Positions 1-7,232 of a DNA stretch of 21,443 nt are shown here, piece after piece (positions within the stretch are counted from its first letter, which is position 1; each line of letters starts with the position of its first letter). Made by a program: the position numbers and the translations under genes. The stretch spans positions 1-21,443 of the forward strand of contig JBCCYF010000074.1 in assembly GCA_039190275.1 (NCBI GenBank). Reading direction: 5' to 3'. Origin of the DNA: Halovulum sp039190275 (GTDB lineage Bacteria; Pseudomonadota; Alphaproteobacteria; Rhodobacterales; Rhodobacteraceae). Below the pieces are notes generated by a model. It was given only the letters and a program-made list of their open reading frames with translations, was not told where the DNA came from and did no database searches.

Positions 1-459
1 AACCAGATAGACGGGTGGGGGTGACGATAGGGTATTCATGGGTTCTCGGACGTCTTCCGGTAAGCGGACCAAAGGCAAACTCCGAGCGTCTGTAGCAGAC
101 CCGCACGCGCGGGGCCAGCGATGCGCGACGCGCAGGAACATACCGGGGCCAGCGACCGTTGCCGAGATGACGGCCAAACCTCCGGACAGGCGTGTTCGCC
201 AAGGTCCAAGACCGTTGGTAAGGCCAGAACACCCCAATAAGAAGAGGACAAGACCACAGGATGCCCGCGCGCAGGATAAGGCGATATCGGCCGGACCGGT
301 CACGCCGATAAGCTGCGCCGCTGCGACAGCTGAGAATGCGATGGTCAAATTTCCTATCGCCCATGACCGGCCGATGCCCAGCGCCCAGTGGGAGGACTTT
401 GGGGGCAGGCCGGAGGTTTGCGCTCCCCAAGTTTCCAGTGCTGTACGCCCTGCGCACAC
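1..459 (-). CDS. possible partial membrane protein, runs off the left edge
   Basis: A minus-strand frame stays open from a stop near 484 to the window edge. Its codons mostly end in G or C, as in the real genes here, and better than the overlapping plus-strand frame at 38-532. The translation has two or three hydrophobic stretches, roughly at 360-300, 260-215 and 180-135, which would suit a small membrane protein. I do not recognise the family. No start is convincing: GTG at 457-459 and TTG at 346-348 both lack a well-placed ribosome binding site. The part nearest the edge looks less protein-like. It could be the 5' part of a real gene, a decayed remnant, or a chance open frame. It would be divergent from nasT. 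Confidence 0.3.
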   Translation of the reverse strand, partial: MCAGRTALETWGAQTSGLPPKSSHWALGIGRSWAIGNLTIAFSAVAAAQLIGVTGPADIALSCARASCGLVLFLLGCSGLTNGLGPWRTRLSGGLAVISATVAGPGMFLRVAHRWPRACGSATDARSLPLVRLPEDVREPMNTLSSPPPVYLV

Positions 460-565
460 CGAATTCCGGGCTGACCTACAGTTTCAATACTGCACAACTC
501 TCAGGCAGTTCTGCGAAACTGACCTGCAATAGGCAATCCAGGCCCGACTGCGGGCAGGTGGCGCC

Positions 566-594
566 TTGACCGCTTTGAAGGCGGATGTTCAGAG
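566..594 (+). promoter_or_regulatory. candidate nasT promoter
   Basis: CTTGACC contains a -35-like TTGACC at 566-571. A 17-base spacer leads to a weak -10 position, TCAGAG, at 589-594. Strong CTTGAC -35 boxes with poor -10 boxes are common in Rhodobacterales. Transcription would start near 600, which argues against the ATG at 585 as the nasT start and for the TTG at 645. This rests on sequence match only. Confidence 0.3.
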
Positions 595-644
595 TGCAGG
601 CCGCAGTGCAGCATTTTCGCCAGCCACAGCAACCGGAGGCTTTG

Positions 645-1226
645 TTGGCCGACCTTCACATCGTCGTCGTCGACCCGGACAAGGAACGTGCCGAAATGAT
701 CGTGGATGGCCTGCAACAGGTCGATGACGCGCGCATTACGGTGATCGGAGAGGTGATCGGTCTTGAACGCAAACTGGCAGCACTGGCACCGGACATCATC
801 CTTATTGACCTTGAAAACCCGGGCCGGGACATGCTGGCCGATGTGGCGCGGCTGTCCAACCCCACACAGCGCCCGGTGGCGATGTTTGTTGATGGGTCCG
901 ACACGACAATGATGTCCGCCGCCCTGGATGCGGGCGTTTCAGCCTATGTGGTCGACGGGCTGAGAAGCGACCGTGTCAAACCCGTACTTGAGATGGCGAT
1001 CGCCCGCTTCCATGCATTCTCGCGCCTTACAGCCGAACTTGAGGCGACCAAGGCCGCGCTGTCGGAACGCAAGATCGTGGACCGGGCCAAGGGGCTGCTG
1101 ATGAAACGCCGCTCACTCTCGGAAGAGGAGGCTTATGCCCTTCTGCGCAAGACGGCGATGGACCAGGGCAAGCGCGTTGCCGAGATTGCCGAGGCGCTGG
1201 TCACCACGGCGGATTTGCTGTCATGA
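645..1226 (+). CDS. nasT: NasT, ANTAR-domain nitrate antitermination regulator
   Basis: NasT is a response-regulator-like protein that binds RNA and prevents termination in leaders of nitrate assimilation operons when NasS releases it. The N-terminal receiver domain begins HIVVVD and carries the usual phospho-acceptor-like Asp near residue 55 (motif IIDL-type, here ILIDLENP). The C-terminal ANTAR domain lies at about residues 130-190 and includes VDRAKGLLM and the EEEAYALLRKTAM helix. The frame is open back to an ATG at 585. I chose TTG at 645 because GGAGG at 635-639 sits five bases before it and homology begins there, giving 193 residues, the usual family length. The stop overlaps the nasS start by four bases (ATGA), so the two proteins are probably made together. 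Function is very likely from domain order and context; the exact start is less certain. Confidence 0.93.
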   Translation: MADLHIVVVDPDKERAEMIVDGLQQVDDARITVIGEVIGLERKLAALAPDIILIDLENPGRDMLADVARLSNPTQRPVAMFVDGSDTTMMSAALDAGVSAYVVDGLRSDRVKPVLEMAIARFHAFSRLTAELEATKAALSERKIVDRAKGLLMKRRSLSEEEAYALLRKTAMDQGKRVAEIAEALVTTADLLS

Positions 1227-2389
1227 CGCTGGATCACGTGCCCTGCGGTTTCATTCCGCTGACAGACAGCGCCGTTCTGGTCGCTGCGGTCGAGATGGGA
1301 TTTGCCGCCGCTGAAGGGATCGCGCTGGACCTGAAGCGAGAGGCCAGCTGGTCAAACATCCGCGACCGGATCGCCATGGGTGTGTATCCGGTGGCACATA
1401 TGCTCTCGCCCATGGCCGTATCGATGTCCTTGGGCCTTGGGCCCCTCCCGGTACGGATAGACGCGCCTTTTGTGATGAACCAGAACGGCAATGTTCTGAC
1501 GGCCCGGGCCGAAATTGCGGCACATCTGGCCGATCTGGGCGCAACGCCGCGCGATCCCGCGGCCACCGGCGCCGCGTTGCGGGCGTTGACCCGCCGCAGC
1601 CTGCTGCGGATCGGCGTTCCGTTTCCGCACAGCATGCACCTGCTGTTAACGCGCTACCTGCTGGAGGCTTCGGGGGCCGATCTTTCGCGCGTCACCTTTG
1701 CCGTAGCGCCGCCGCCGATCCTGCCCGATATGATGCGCGCGGGCGAGGTGGATGCTTTTATGGTCGGTGAGCCCTGGGGATCCCTGGCAGTCGAACGGGG
1801 CGACGCGTGTATCCTCCTGCCGGGTCAGGCGATTTGGGCAGCGGCACCGGAAAAGGTACTCGGGACGCGTCGGGACTGGATCGAGGACCATCCGGACGTG
1901 GCCCGTCGCCTGTTGCGTGCCATGCATCGGGCGGCCAAATGGTGCAGCGACGCCGGATCGGCGTCGGTATTGGCCGAGATCCTGGCCATGCCCCATTATG
2001 TCAACGCGCCGGCCGACCTCATCCAGCGCGGGCTTGATGGTCAGATCGTGCTGAACAGCCAGGGCGATTTGCTGACCGTCCCTGGATTCGCCCGCTTCGG
2101 CGGTGGTGCCGTGAACTTTCCCTGGCGTAGCGCGGGTATGTGGATCGCCGATCAGGCCGCACAGGCCTGGGGCATTCCCAAACGCCAGGCGCAGACCGTC
2201 GCCCATGATGCGTTTCGCAGTGATCTGTATCGGCTGGCCCTAGCGCAACTTGACCCGATGCTTCCGGCGGCATCAATGAAAGTCGAAGGCAGTTTGCAGT
2301 CCGAGACGCTGGCGCGGGCGGTTTCGGGTGAAGTCCCGCTCGGCCCGGATTCCTTTTTCGATGCACGTGTCTTTGAGTTTGATGCCTAA
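1223..2389 (+). CDS. nasS: NasS, cytoplasmic nitrate/nitrite sensor (NrtA-like)
   Basis: This is a 388-residue protein of the NrtA/CmpA substrate-binding family. It opens directly with the binding fold (GFIPLTDSAVLVAAVEMGF) and has no signal peptide, so it should be cytoplasmic. That separates NasS sensors from the exported NrtA encoded just downstream. Family landmarks include the APPPILPDMM segment, VGEPWGSLAVERG and the region around PEKVLGTRRDW, which correspond to matching segments in the NrtA of this window. In known systems NasS binds NasT when nitrate and nitrite are absent and releases it when either is bound. The gene starts inside the nasT stop codon, so equal dosage of the two partners is likely. 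The coding region ends 236 bases before nrtA, leaving room for the RNA leader that NasT would act on. Confidence 0.92.
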   Translation: MTLDHVPCGFIPLTDSAVLVAAVEMGFAAAEGIALDLKREASWSNIRDRIAMGVYPVAHMLSPMAVSMSLGLGPLPVRIDAPFVMNQNGNVLTARAEIAAHLADLGATPRDPAATGAALRALTRRSLLRIGVPFPHSMHLLLTRYLLEASGADLSRVTFAVAPPPILPDMMRAGEVDAFMVGEPWGSLAVERGDACILLPGQAIWAAAPEKVLGTRRDWIEDHPDVARRLLRAMHRAAKWCSDAGSASVLAEILAMPHYVNAPADLIQRGLDGQIVLNSQGDLLTVPGFARFGGGAVNFPWRSAGMWIADQAAQAWGIPKRQAQTVAHDAFRSDLYRLALAQLDPMLPAASMKVEGSLQSETLARAVSGEVPLGPDSFFDARVFEFDA

Positions 2390-2456
2390 TCAACAAGCGC
2401 GCCTTGCACGATAATGAGGCAAATTTTCAAAGAATGACGAATTTCGGTTTTTCCGC

Positions 2457-2485
2457 TTGACGATTCAGGAAGCTCGCTGAAATGG
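2457..2485 (+). promoter_or_regulatory. candidate promoter of the nrtA operon leader
   Basis: CTTGACG supplies a -35-like TTGACG at 2457-2462. With a 16-17 base spacer the -10 position would be GAAATG or AAATGG around 2479-2485, which is weak. Transcription would then start near 2490, immediately before the first ANTAR-type hairpin at 2497. That is where an antitermination leader should begin, and this placement is the main support. A promoter further upstream, or read-through from nasTS, is possible. Confidence 0.3.
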
Positions 2486-2496
2486 TCCACCCAATC

Positions 2497-2540
2497 GCAG
2501 GCAGTGTCGTCTGCACACTTCGCCCCCACCGCCCGGGGGC
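2497..2540 (+). promoter_or_regulatory. two-hairpin ANTAR (NasT) target in the nrtA leader
   Basis: Two adjacent hairpins fit the known ANTAR RNA target, a pair of stems whose loops have A at position 1 and G at position 4. The first pairs GCAGGC (2497-2502) with GTCTGC (2509-2514), with one G-U pair, around the six-base loop AGTGTC. The second pairs GCCCCC (2522-2527) with GGGGGC (2535-2540) around ACCGCCC, which keeps A1 and G4 but has seven bases instead of six. Seven bases separate the hairpins. They lie downstream of nasTS and directly before an intrinsic terminator and nrtA. Pairing was read by eye. Binding by NasT is inferred from the motif and from the adjacent ANTAR gene. Confidence 0.75.
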
Positions 2541-2552
2541 ATACCCGAGAGC

Positions 2553-2610
2553 AAAGCCGCTCGATCATGGATTTGACCCTAGTCAGATCCTCGATCAGCG
2601 GCTTTTTTTT
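2553..2610 (+). terminator. intrinsic terminator in the nrtA leader
   Basis: AAAGCCGCT (2553-2561) pairs perfectly with AGCGGCTTT (2597-2605). The stem continues through GATC/GATC, GGAT/ATCC and TTGAC/GTCAG (one wobble) to the loop CCTA, with only a bulged C and a small internal loop. The run of T spans 2603-2610. The hairpin ends six bases before the nrtA Shine-Dalgarno GGAGA (2616-2620), so as a simple end-of-gene terminator for nasS it would be oddly placed more than 200 bases downstream. A regulated attenuator controlled by NasT is the better reading. Its 5' arm starts 12 bases after the second ANTAR hairpin and does not overlap it. Confidence 0.88.
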
Positions 2611-2625
2611 GTTTTGGAGAGATCA

Positions 2626-3966
2626 ATGACACTCAAGAAATGCCTGATGACGGCGGCAAGTTTTGCCTTGCTCGCCACGGCGGCCCCGGCAGAGATGCTG
2701 GACGTCGAGAAAGACGAACTGACCTTCGGGTTTATCAAGTTGACCGACATGGCCCCGTTGGCGGTCGCCTATGAACTGGGATACTTCGAGGACGAAGGGT
2801 TGTTTGTCACCCTCGAGCCGCAGGCCAACTGGAAAGTCCTTTTGGACCGGACCATCGACGGAGAGTTGGACGGCGCCCATATGCTGGCCGGGCAACCCCT
2901 TGCCGCGACAATTGGTTATGGCACCGAAGCGCATATCGTCACCCCATTCTCGATGGACCTGAACGGCAACGGGATCACCGTGTCGAACGAGATCTGGGAG
3001 GAAATGAAGGGAAACATCGAGCACGATGCGGACGGCAAGCCGATCCACCCGATCAGCGCGTCCGCGATGGCCCCGATCGTTGAGCGCTACAAGGACGAGG
3101 GCAAACCCTTTAACATGGGCATGGTCTTTCCGGTCTCCACACACAACTACGAACTGCGCTACTGGCTGGCCGCGGGTGGTCTGCACCCCGGGTTCTATTC
3201 CGCTGACAACACCAGCGGTCAGATCGATGCTGATGTGCTGCTGAGCGTAACGCCACCACCTCAGATGCCCGCTACGCTGGAAGCCGGAACGATCCTGGGA
3301 TACTGCGTGGGCGAGCCCTGGAACCAGCAGGCGGTGTTCAAGGGGATCGGCGTGCCGGTCATTACCGATTACCAGATCTGGAAGAACAACCCAGAGAAGG
3401 TATTCGGGCTGACCAAGGCGTTCACCGAAGAGAACCCGAACACCACATTGGCGCTGACCAAGGCGCTGATCCGGGCGGCAATCTGGCTTGATGAGAACGA
3501 TAACGCAAACCGGCCCGAAGCTGTTGAGATCCTGAGCCGGTCCGAATATGTCGGCGCCGACTATGACGTGATCGCGGCATCGATGACAGGGACGTTTGAG
3601 TTCGAAAAGGGCGATGTCCGCGATATCCCGGACTTCAATGTCTTCTTCCGCTACAACGCGACCTACCCCTACTATTCTGATGCGATCTGGTATCTGACCC
3701 AGATGCGCCGCTGGGGTCAGATCACCGAAGACAAGCCCGATGAATGGTATGCCGAGGTCGCACAGTCGGTCTACCTGCCGGAAACCTATCTTGAGGCCGC
3801 ACGGCTGCTGGTAGACGACGGCCTGGCGAACGAGGCGGACTTCCCCTGGGACAGTGACGGGTACAAGGAAGCCACCGCCGCCTTCATCGATGGGGTTGAG
3901 TACGATGGTCGTGCCCCGAACGCCTATCTCAACAAGTTTGAGATCGGGCTGAAAACCGGCGGCTGA
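2626..3966 (+). CDS. nrtA: NrtA, periplasmic nitrate-binding protein
   Basis: This is the solute-binding subunit of the nitrate/nitrite ABC transporter, 446 residues. The frame is open back to an ATG at 2482, but that stretch encodes the leader hairpins. The true start is ATG 2626, preceded by GGAGA at 2616-2620. It gives a Sec signal peptide: KK near the start, a hydrophobic core, and an APA cleavage site near residue 22. There is no lipobox cysteine, so the mature protein should be free in the periplasm, unlike lipid-anchored cyanobacterial NrtA. Family landmarks are GFIKLTDMAPLAVAYELGYF, LDGAHMLAGQPLA, VTPPPQMPATLEAG and GEPWNQQAVFKGIG. The first gene after the leader, it is expected to be induced by nitrate through NasT. 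A GC-rich hairpin just downstream may hold its mRNA level above that of nrtB. Confidence 0.95.
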   Translation: MTLKKCLMTAASFALLATAAPAEMLDVEKDELTFGFIKLTDMAPLAVAYELGYFEDEGLFVTLEPQANWKVLLDRTIDGELDGAHMLAGQPLAATIGYGTEAHIVTPFSMDLNGNGITVSNEIWEEMKGNIEHDADGKPIHPISASAMAPIVERYKDEGKPFNMGMVFPVSTHNYELRYWLAAGGLHPGFYSADNTSGQIDADVLLSVTPPPQMPATLEAGTILGYCVGEPWNQQAVFKGIGVPVITDYQIWKNNPEKVFGLTKAFTEENPNTTLALTKALIRAAIWLDENDNANRPEAVEILSRSEYVGADYDVIAASMTGTFEFEKGDVRDIPDFNVFFRYNATYPYYSDAIWYLTQMRRWGQITEDKPDEWYAEVAQSVYLPETYLEAARLLVDDGLANEADFPWDSDGYKEATAAFIDGVEYDGRAPNAYLNKFEIGLKTGG

Positions 3967-3991
3967 CGGCCGAAAACTCCTGATCGGTCGG

Positions 3992-4011
3992 AAGGGGGGT
4001 ACGCCCCCCTT
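3992..4011 (+). other. GC-rich hairpin with UACG tetraloop between nrtA and nrtB
   Basis: AAGGGGGG (3992-3999) pairs with CCCCCCTT (4004-4011) around TACG, a very stable UNCG-type tetraloop. It lies 25 bases after the nrtA stop and 47 before the nrtB start. There is no long T run, so it is unlikely to be a full terminator. Similar hairpins between binding-protein and permease genes protect the upstream mRNA from 3' decay and raise binding-protein output. That role is inference here. Confidence 0.6.
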
Positions 4012-4057
4012 TCGCCAGTACCCGCAAATCTGACAAACCGGAAGGCAAGGCGACCCC

Positions 4058-5131
4058 ATGAGTGCAGTCACAGATACCGACCTGACCCGGGAGGCCCGCC
4101 GCGAGCGCCTCTTCACGCGCATCAACAAGGCCGACGGCTACTTTCAGGTGCTGGGCCTAAGCTGGCTGACCCCCGCACTAAAGCTTGCCGCAGGGGACAA
4201 CGCCCGCGGGAACCTGTCGGAGATCTGGCGGCTGCTGGGTGTTCCGATTCTTGCCATCCTGGTGTTTCTGGCCGGTTGGGCAACGCTGGCTCCGCAGGTA
4301 CAAACCTCGCTCGGCGCGATACCCGGGCCGGTACAAGTGTATGAACAGGCAGTAAACCTCCACAAGGATGCTCAGCGCGAAGCGGATAAGGCAGCCGCTT
4401 TTGCCGAACGGCAGGAGGTGCGAAACGCCAAGCTGATCGCCGAAGGAAAAGAGGACCGGGTAAAGTGGCGCGAGTACACTGGCGCCCCGACCTATTACCA
4501 GCAGATCTGGACGTCGCTTCAAACGGTATTTTTCGGGTTCATGATTGCGACGGTGATCGCCGTGCCGCTGGGTATCGCCTGCGGTCTCAGCCCCACGATA
4601 AACGCGGCGATGAACCCGATCATTCAGATTTTCAAACCGGTTTCCCCGCTGGCGTGGTTGCCGATCGTTACAATGGTCGTTTCGGCCGTATACGTCACAA
4701 ACGACGGCATGTTTTCGAAGAGTTTTCTGAACTCGGCGATTACGGTGACCCTGTGTTCGCTTTGGCCAACACTGATCAACACAGCGTTGGGGGTCTCCTC
4801 GATCGACAAGGATCTGATCAATGTCGGCAAGGTTCTGAAGCTCGATACGCGAACCAAGATCACCAAGCTGGTCCTGCCATCCGCGCTGCCGCTGATCTTC
4901 ACCGGATTGCGGCTGTCGCTGGGCGTCGGGTGGATGGTTCTGATTGCGGCCGAGATGTTGGCCCAGAACCCGGGCCTGGGCAAATTCGTCTGGGACGAAT
5001 TCCAGAACGGATCGTCGCAAAGCCTGGCCAAAATCATGGTGGCTGTGCTGACAATCGGCATGATCGGCTATCTGCTGGACCGGCTGATGTACGCCCTCCA
5101 GACCATGTTCACCTTCAGCGCGCAGAGGTAG
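4058..5131 (+). CDS. nrtB: NrtB, nitrate ABC transporter permease
   Basis: Inner-membrane permease of the nitrate importer, 357 residues, of the NrtB/SsuC/TauC type. The first membrane span is at about residues 59-78. A long, charged, helix-prone segment follows at about 100-138, rich in Lys, Glu, Ala and Arg. The core spans begin at about 152, with further hydrophobic segments near 200, 230, 285 and 330. The EAA-type loop that docks to the ATPase lies at about 256-286, including NVGKVLKLDTRTKITKLVLP. Only one permease is encoded, so it should act as a homodimer. The ATG at 4058 has AAGG a few bases upstream. The stop is five bases before the start of the ATPase gene. Confidence 0.93.
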   Translation: MSAVTDTDLTREARRERLFTRINKADGYFQVLGLSWLTPALKLAAGDNARGNLSEIWRLLGVPILAILVFLAGWATLAPQVQTSLGAIPGPVQVYEQAVNLHKDAQREADKAAAFAERQEVRNAKLIAEGKEDRVKWREYTGAPTYYQQIWTSLQTVFFGFMIATVIAVPLGIACGLSPTINAAMNPIIQIFKPVSPLAWLPIVTMVVSAVYVTNDGMFSKSFLNSAITVTLCSLWPTLINTALGVSSIDKDLINVGKVLKLDTRTKITKLVLPSALPLIFTGLRLSLGVGWMVLIAAEMLAQNPGLGKFVWDEFQNGSSQSLAKIMVAVLTIGMIGYLLDRLMYALQTMFTFSAQR

Positions 5132-5136
5132 GTCCG

Positions 5137-6795
5137 ATGTCGGTACTACGAATGACAAACGTGCGGCATGCCTATGGAGAGACCCCTGTCCTCAGCGGCA
5201 TCAATCTGAGCGTCGAGGAGGGGGAGTTCGTGGCGATCCTGGGATTCTCGGGGTCGGGCAAGACAACGCTCATGAACCTGCTGGCCGGGCTTGAGACCCC
5301 CACCAGCGGCACGATTGAGTTTCGCGGTAATCCGGTCACCGAACCGGGTCGCGAGAGAGGCCTGGTGTTTCAGTCCTATTCGCTGATGCCCTGGCTTACG
5401 GTGAAGGGAAATGTGGCCCTTGCCGTAGACGCAGTGCACAAGGACAAACGCCCCGCCGAGCGTACCGCGATCATCGACAAATACATCGATATGGTCGGCC
5501 TGAGCCATGCCGCTGACCGCCGCCCCGCCGAACTGTCGGGCGGGATGCGACAGCGGGTTGCCGTAGCGCGCGCATTGTCGATGCAGCCCGAAGTTCTGCT
5601 GCTGGACGAGCCGCTGAGCGCGCTGGACGCCCTCACTCGTGCCAATCTTCAGGACGAGATCGAGCATATCAGCCAGATCGAGAAGAAAACGATCGTCATG
5701 ATCACGAACGACGTAGACGAGGCAATCCTTCTGGCGGACCGGATTATCCCGTTGAACCCTGGCCCGGACGCTACATTCGGCCCGGCTTACGATGTAAATC
5801 TACCGCGTCCGCGGGACCGCACCGCGATCAACGGCAACCCGGCCTTCAAGCAGTTGCGGGCGGAGGTCACCCAATACCTTATGGATGTGGGCATCTCCGC
5901 GCGGGTTGAGGGGACGCGTAGCTTGCCGCCAGTGACTGCCGTGCACCACCTTGTCCCGAAAGCCTATCGCGAGGCGGCAGGCGCGCACACCGACGAACGC
6001 TATTTGCAGTTCAGCCAGGTTCACAAAGTCTATCCGACGCCAAAGGGGCCCCTGACGGTTGTCGAGGACTTTGATCTGACCATGCAGAAAGGCGAGTTCA
6101 TCTCGGTCATCGGACATTCGGGATGCGGAAAGTCCACCGCGCTGACGATGGCGGCGGGTCTGAACCCGATCTCAAAGGGTGCGGTGATTTTGGACGGCAA
6201 GCATGTCGAAGGGGCCGACCCCGAACGCGCCGTGGTGTTTCAGGCCCCCAGCCTGTTTCCCTGGCTGACCGCCAAGCAGAATGTGGCGATCGGGGCGGAC
6301 CGGGTCTATCCCAAGGCCAGCCGCGCCGAACGGCAGGATGTGGTTGAGTACTATCTTGAGCGGGTCGGTCTGGCTGATGCGATGGACAAGCCGGCAAGTG
6401 CCTTGTCCAACGGTATGATGCAGCGCGTGGGGATCGCCCGCGCCTTCGCGCTGTCGCCGAAGCTGCTGCTGCTGGATGAACCCTTCGGGATGCTGGACAG
6501 CCTGACCCGCTGGGAATTGCAGGAAGTTCTTATGGAGGTTTGGTCGCGCACCAAGGTCACGGCAATATGTGTGACCCATGATGTCGACGAGGCTGTCCTG
6601 CTGTCGGACCGCGTGGTGATGATGACCAACGGGCCGCGCGCGCGGATCGGCAAGATCATGAATGTGGATCTGCCGCGGCCACGCAGTCGAAAAGCCCTGT
6701 TGGAGCATCCTGACTACTATGCCTATCGCGGTGAAGTCCTGCAGTTCCTGGAGGACTTTGAGCATGGGCATACCAAGCGCGAGGAGGCGGCATAA
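5137..6795 (+). CDS. Nrt transporter ATPase, two ABC domains fused in one protein
   Basis: This 552-residue protein energises nitrate import and carries two complete ABC ATPase domains in tandem. The first has Walker A GFSGSGKT at 36-43, Q-loop Gln79, signature LSGGMRQR at 133-140 and Walker B LLLDEP at about 154-159. The second has Walker A GHSGCGKS at 326-333, Q-loop Gln369, signature LSNGMMQR at 423-430, Walker B around 444-449 and the switch His481. In the first domain the switch histidine is replaced by Asn191 (TNDVDEA against THDVDEA), and in the second the signature reads SNG instead of SGG. Cyanobacterial NrtC and NrtD are separate, and NrtC carries an NrtA-like tail, which is absent here. 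The frame is open back to 4465, but homology starts at ATG 5137, just after nrtB. The stop overlaps the globin start by one base (TAATG). Confidence 0.93.
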   Translation: MSVLRMTNVRHAYGETPVLSGINLSVEEGEFVAILGFSGSGKTTLMNLLAGLETPTSGTIEFRGNPVTEPGRERGLVFQSYSLMPWLTVKGNVALAVDAVHKDKRPAERTAIIDKYIDMVGLSHAADRRPAELSGGMRQRVAVARALSMQPEVLLLDEPLSALDALTRANLQDEIEHISQIEKKTIVMITNDVDEAILLADRIIPLNPGPDATFGPAYDVNLPRPRDRTAINGNPAFKQLRAEVTQYLMDVGISARVEGTRSLPPVTAVHHLVPKAYREAAGAHTDERYLQFSQVHKVYPTPKGPLTVVEDFDLTMQKGEFISVIGHSGCGKSTALTMAAGLNPISKGAVILDGKHVEGADPERAVVFQAPSLFPWLTAKQNVAIGADRVYPKASRAERQDVVEYYLERVGLADAMDKPASALSNGMMQRVGIARAFALSPKLLLLDEPFGMLDSLTRWELQEVLMEVWSRTKVTAICVTHDVDEAVLLSDRVVMMTNGPRARIGKIMNVDLPRPRSRKALLEHPDYYAYRGEVLQFLEDFEHGHTKREEAA

Positions 6796-7232
6796 TGGCA
6801 CTGGACGCACATGCAATCGAGCTGATCCAAGACAGCTTTGAGAAGGTCAGCCCAAGCGCAGATGTCGCAGCGGACATTTTCTATGGCCGGCTGTTTGAAA
6901 CGACCCCTGCGGTGAAGCCCCTGTTCAAAGGGGATATGACCGATCAGGGTGCCAAGCTTATGGCGACACTTGGCGCGGTTGTGAATGGGTTGAACGATCT
7001 TGACGCCATAGTGCCCGTGGCCCGGGATCTGGCGGTGCGCCATGTCGACTATGGTGTGACGGCGGATCACTACGGGCCGGTCGGCGAGGCGCTGATCTAC
7101 GCGCTGCAAAAGGGACTTGGGCCCAGCTTCAACGCCGAGGTGAAATCCGCTTGGCTGTCGGCCTACGGCACGTTGAGCTCCGTCATGATCGACGCCGCCT
7201 ACAGCACCAATCCGGAGGCAGGGGGATCGTGA
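6795..7232 (+). CDS. single-domain globin of the flavohaemoglobin type
   Basis: A 145-residue protein corresponding to the haem domain of flavohaemoglobin, without the FAD/NAD reductase part. It shows Tyr30 at the B10 position (IFYGRLFE), Gln51 at about E7, the proximal haem ligand His83 in the VRHVDYGV segment, and the typical YGPVGEALIYAL helix. These residues suit oxygen and nitric oxide binding. It lies between transporter and nitrite reductase genes, with one-base overlaps on both sides, so it is made with the pathway. In Bradyrhizobium a comparable single-domain globin (Bjgb) in the assimilatory nitrate cluster counters nitric oxide formed from nitrite. The same role is inferred here. 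No dedicated globin reductase is seen; NirB or another flavoprotein would have to re-reduce it. Confidence 0.9.
   Translation: MALDAHAIELIQDSFEKVSPSADVAADIFYGRLFETTPAVKPLFKGDMTDQGAKLMATLGAVVNGLNDLDAIVPVARDLAVRHVDYGVTADHYGPVGEALIYALQKGLGPSFNAEVKSAWLSAYGTLSSVMIDAAYSTNPEAGGS

Noticed and set aside
38..532. Plus-strand open frame of 164 codons at the left edge
   Set aside because: It is rich in Arg and Pro with no recognisable domain, and codon bias is better on the opposite strand. It is probably a shadow frame.
542..555. GCCCG/CGGGC hairpin upstream of nasT as a terminator
   Set aside because: Only five pairs and no T run on either strand.
2401..2422. Inverted GCCT/AGGC and TTGC/GCAA arms upstream of the nrtA promoter, possibly an NtrC or sigma-54 site
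   Set aside because: It matches only one half of an NtrC site, and the GG/GC pair expected at -24/-12 is not in the right arrangement. It is too weak to annotate.
2482..2625. N-terminal extension of nrtA from ATG 2482
   Set aside because: It would translate the leader hairpins and terminator and bury the clear signal peptide that starts at 2626.
2623..4128. Long minus-strand open frame of 501 codons opposite nrtA
   Set aside because: It is antisense to a clear NrtA gene, has no domain I recognise, and is a by-product of high GC content.
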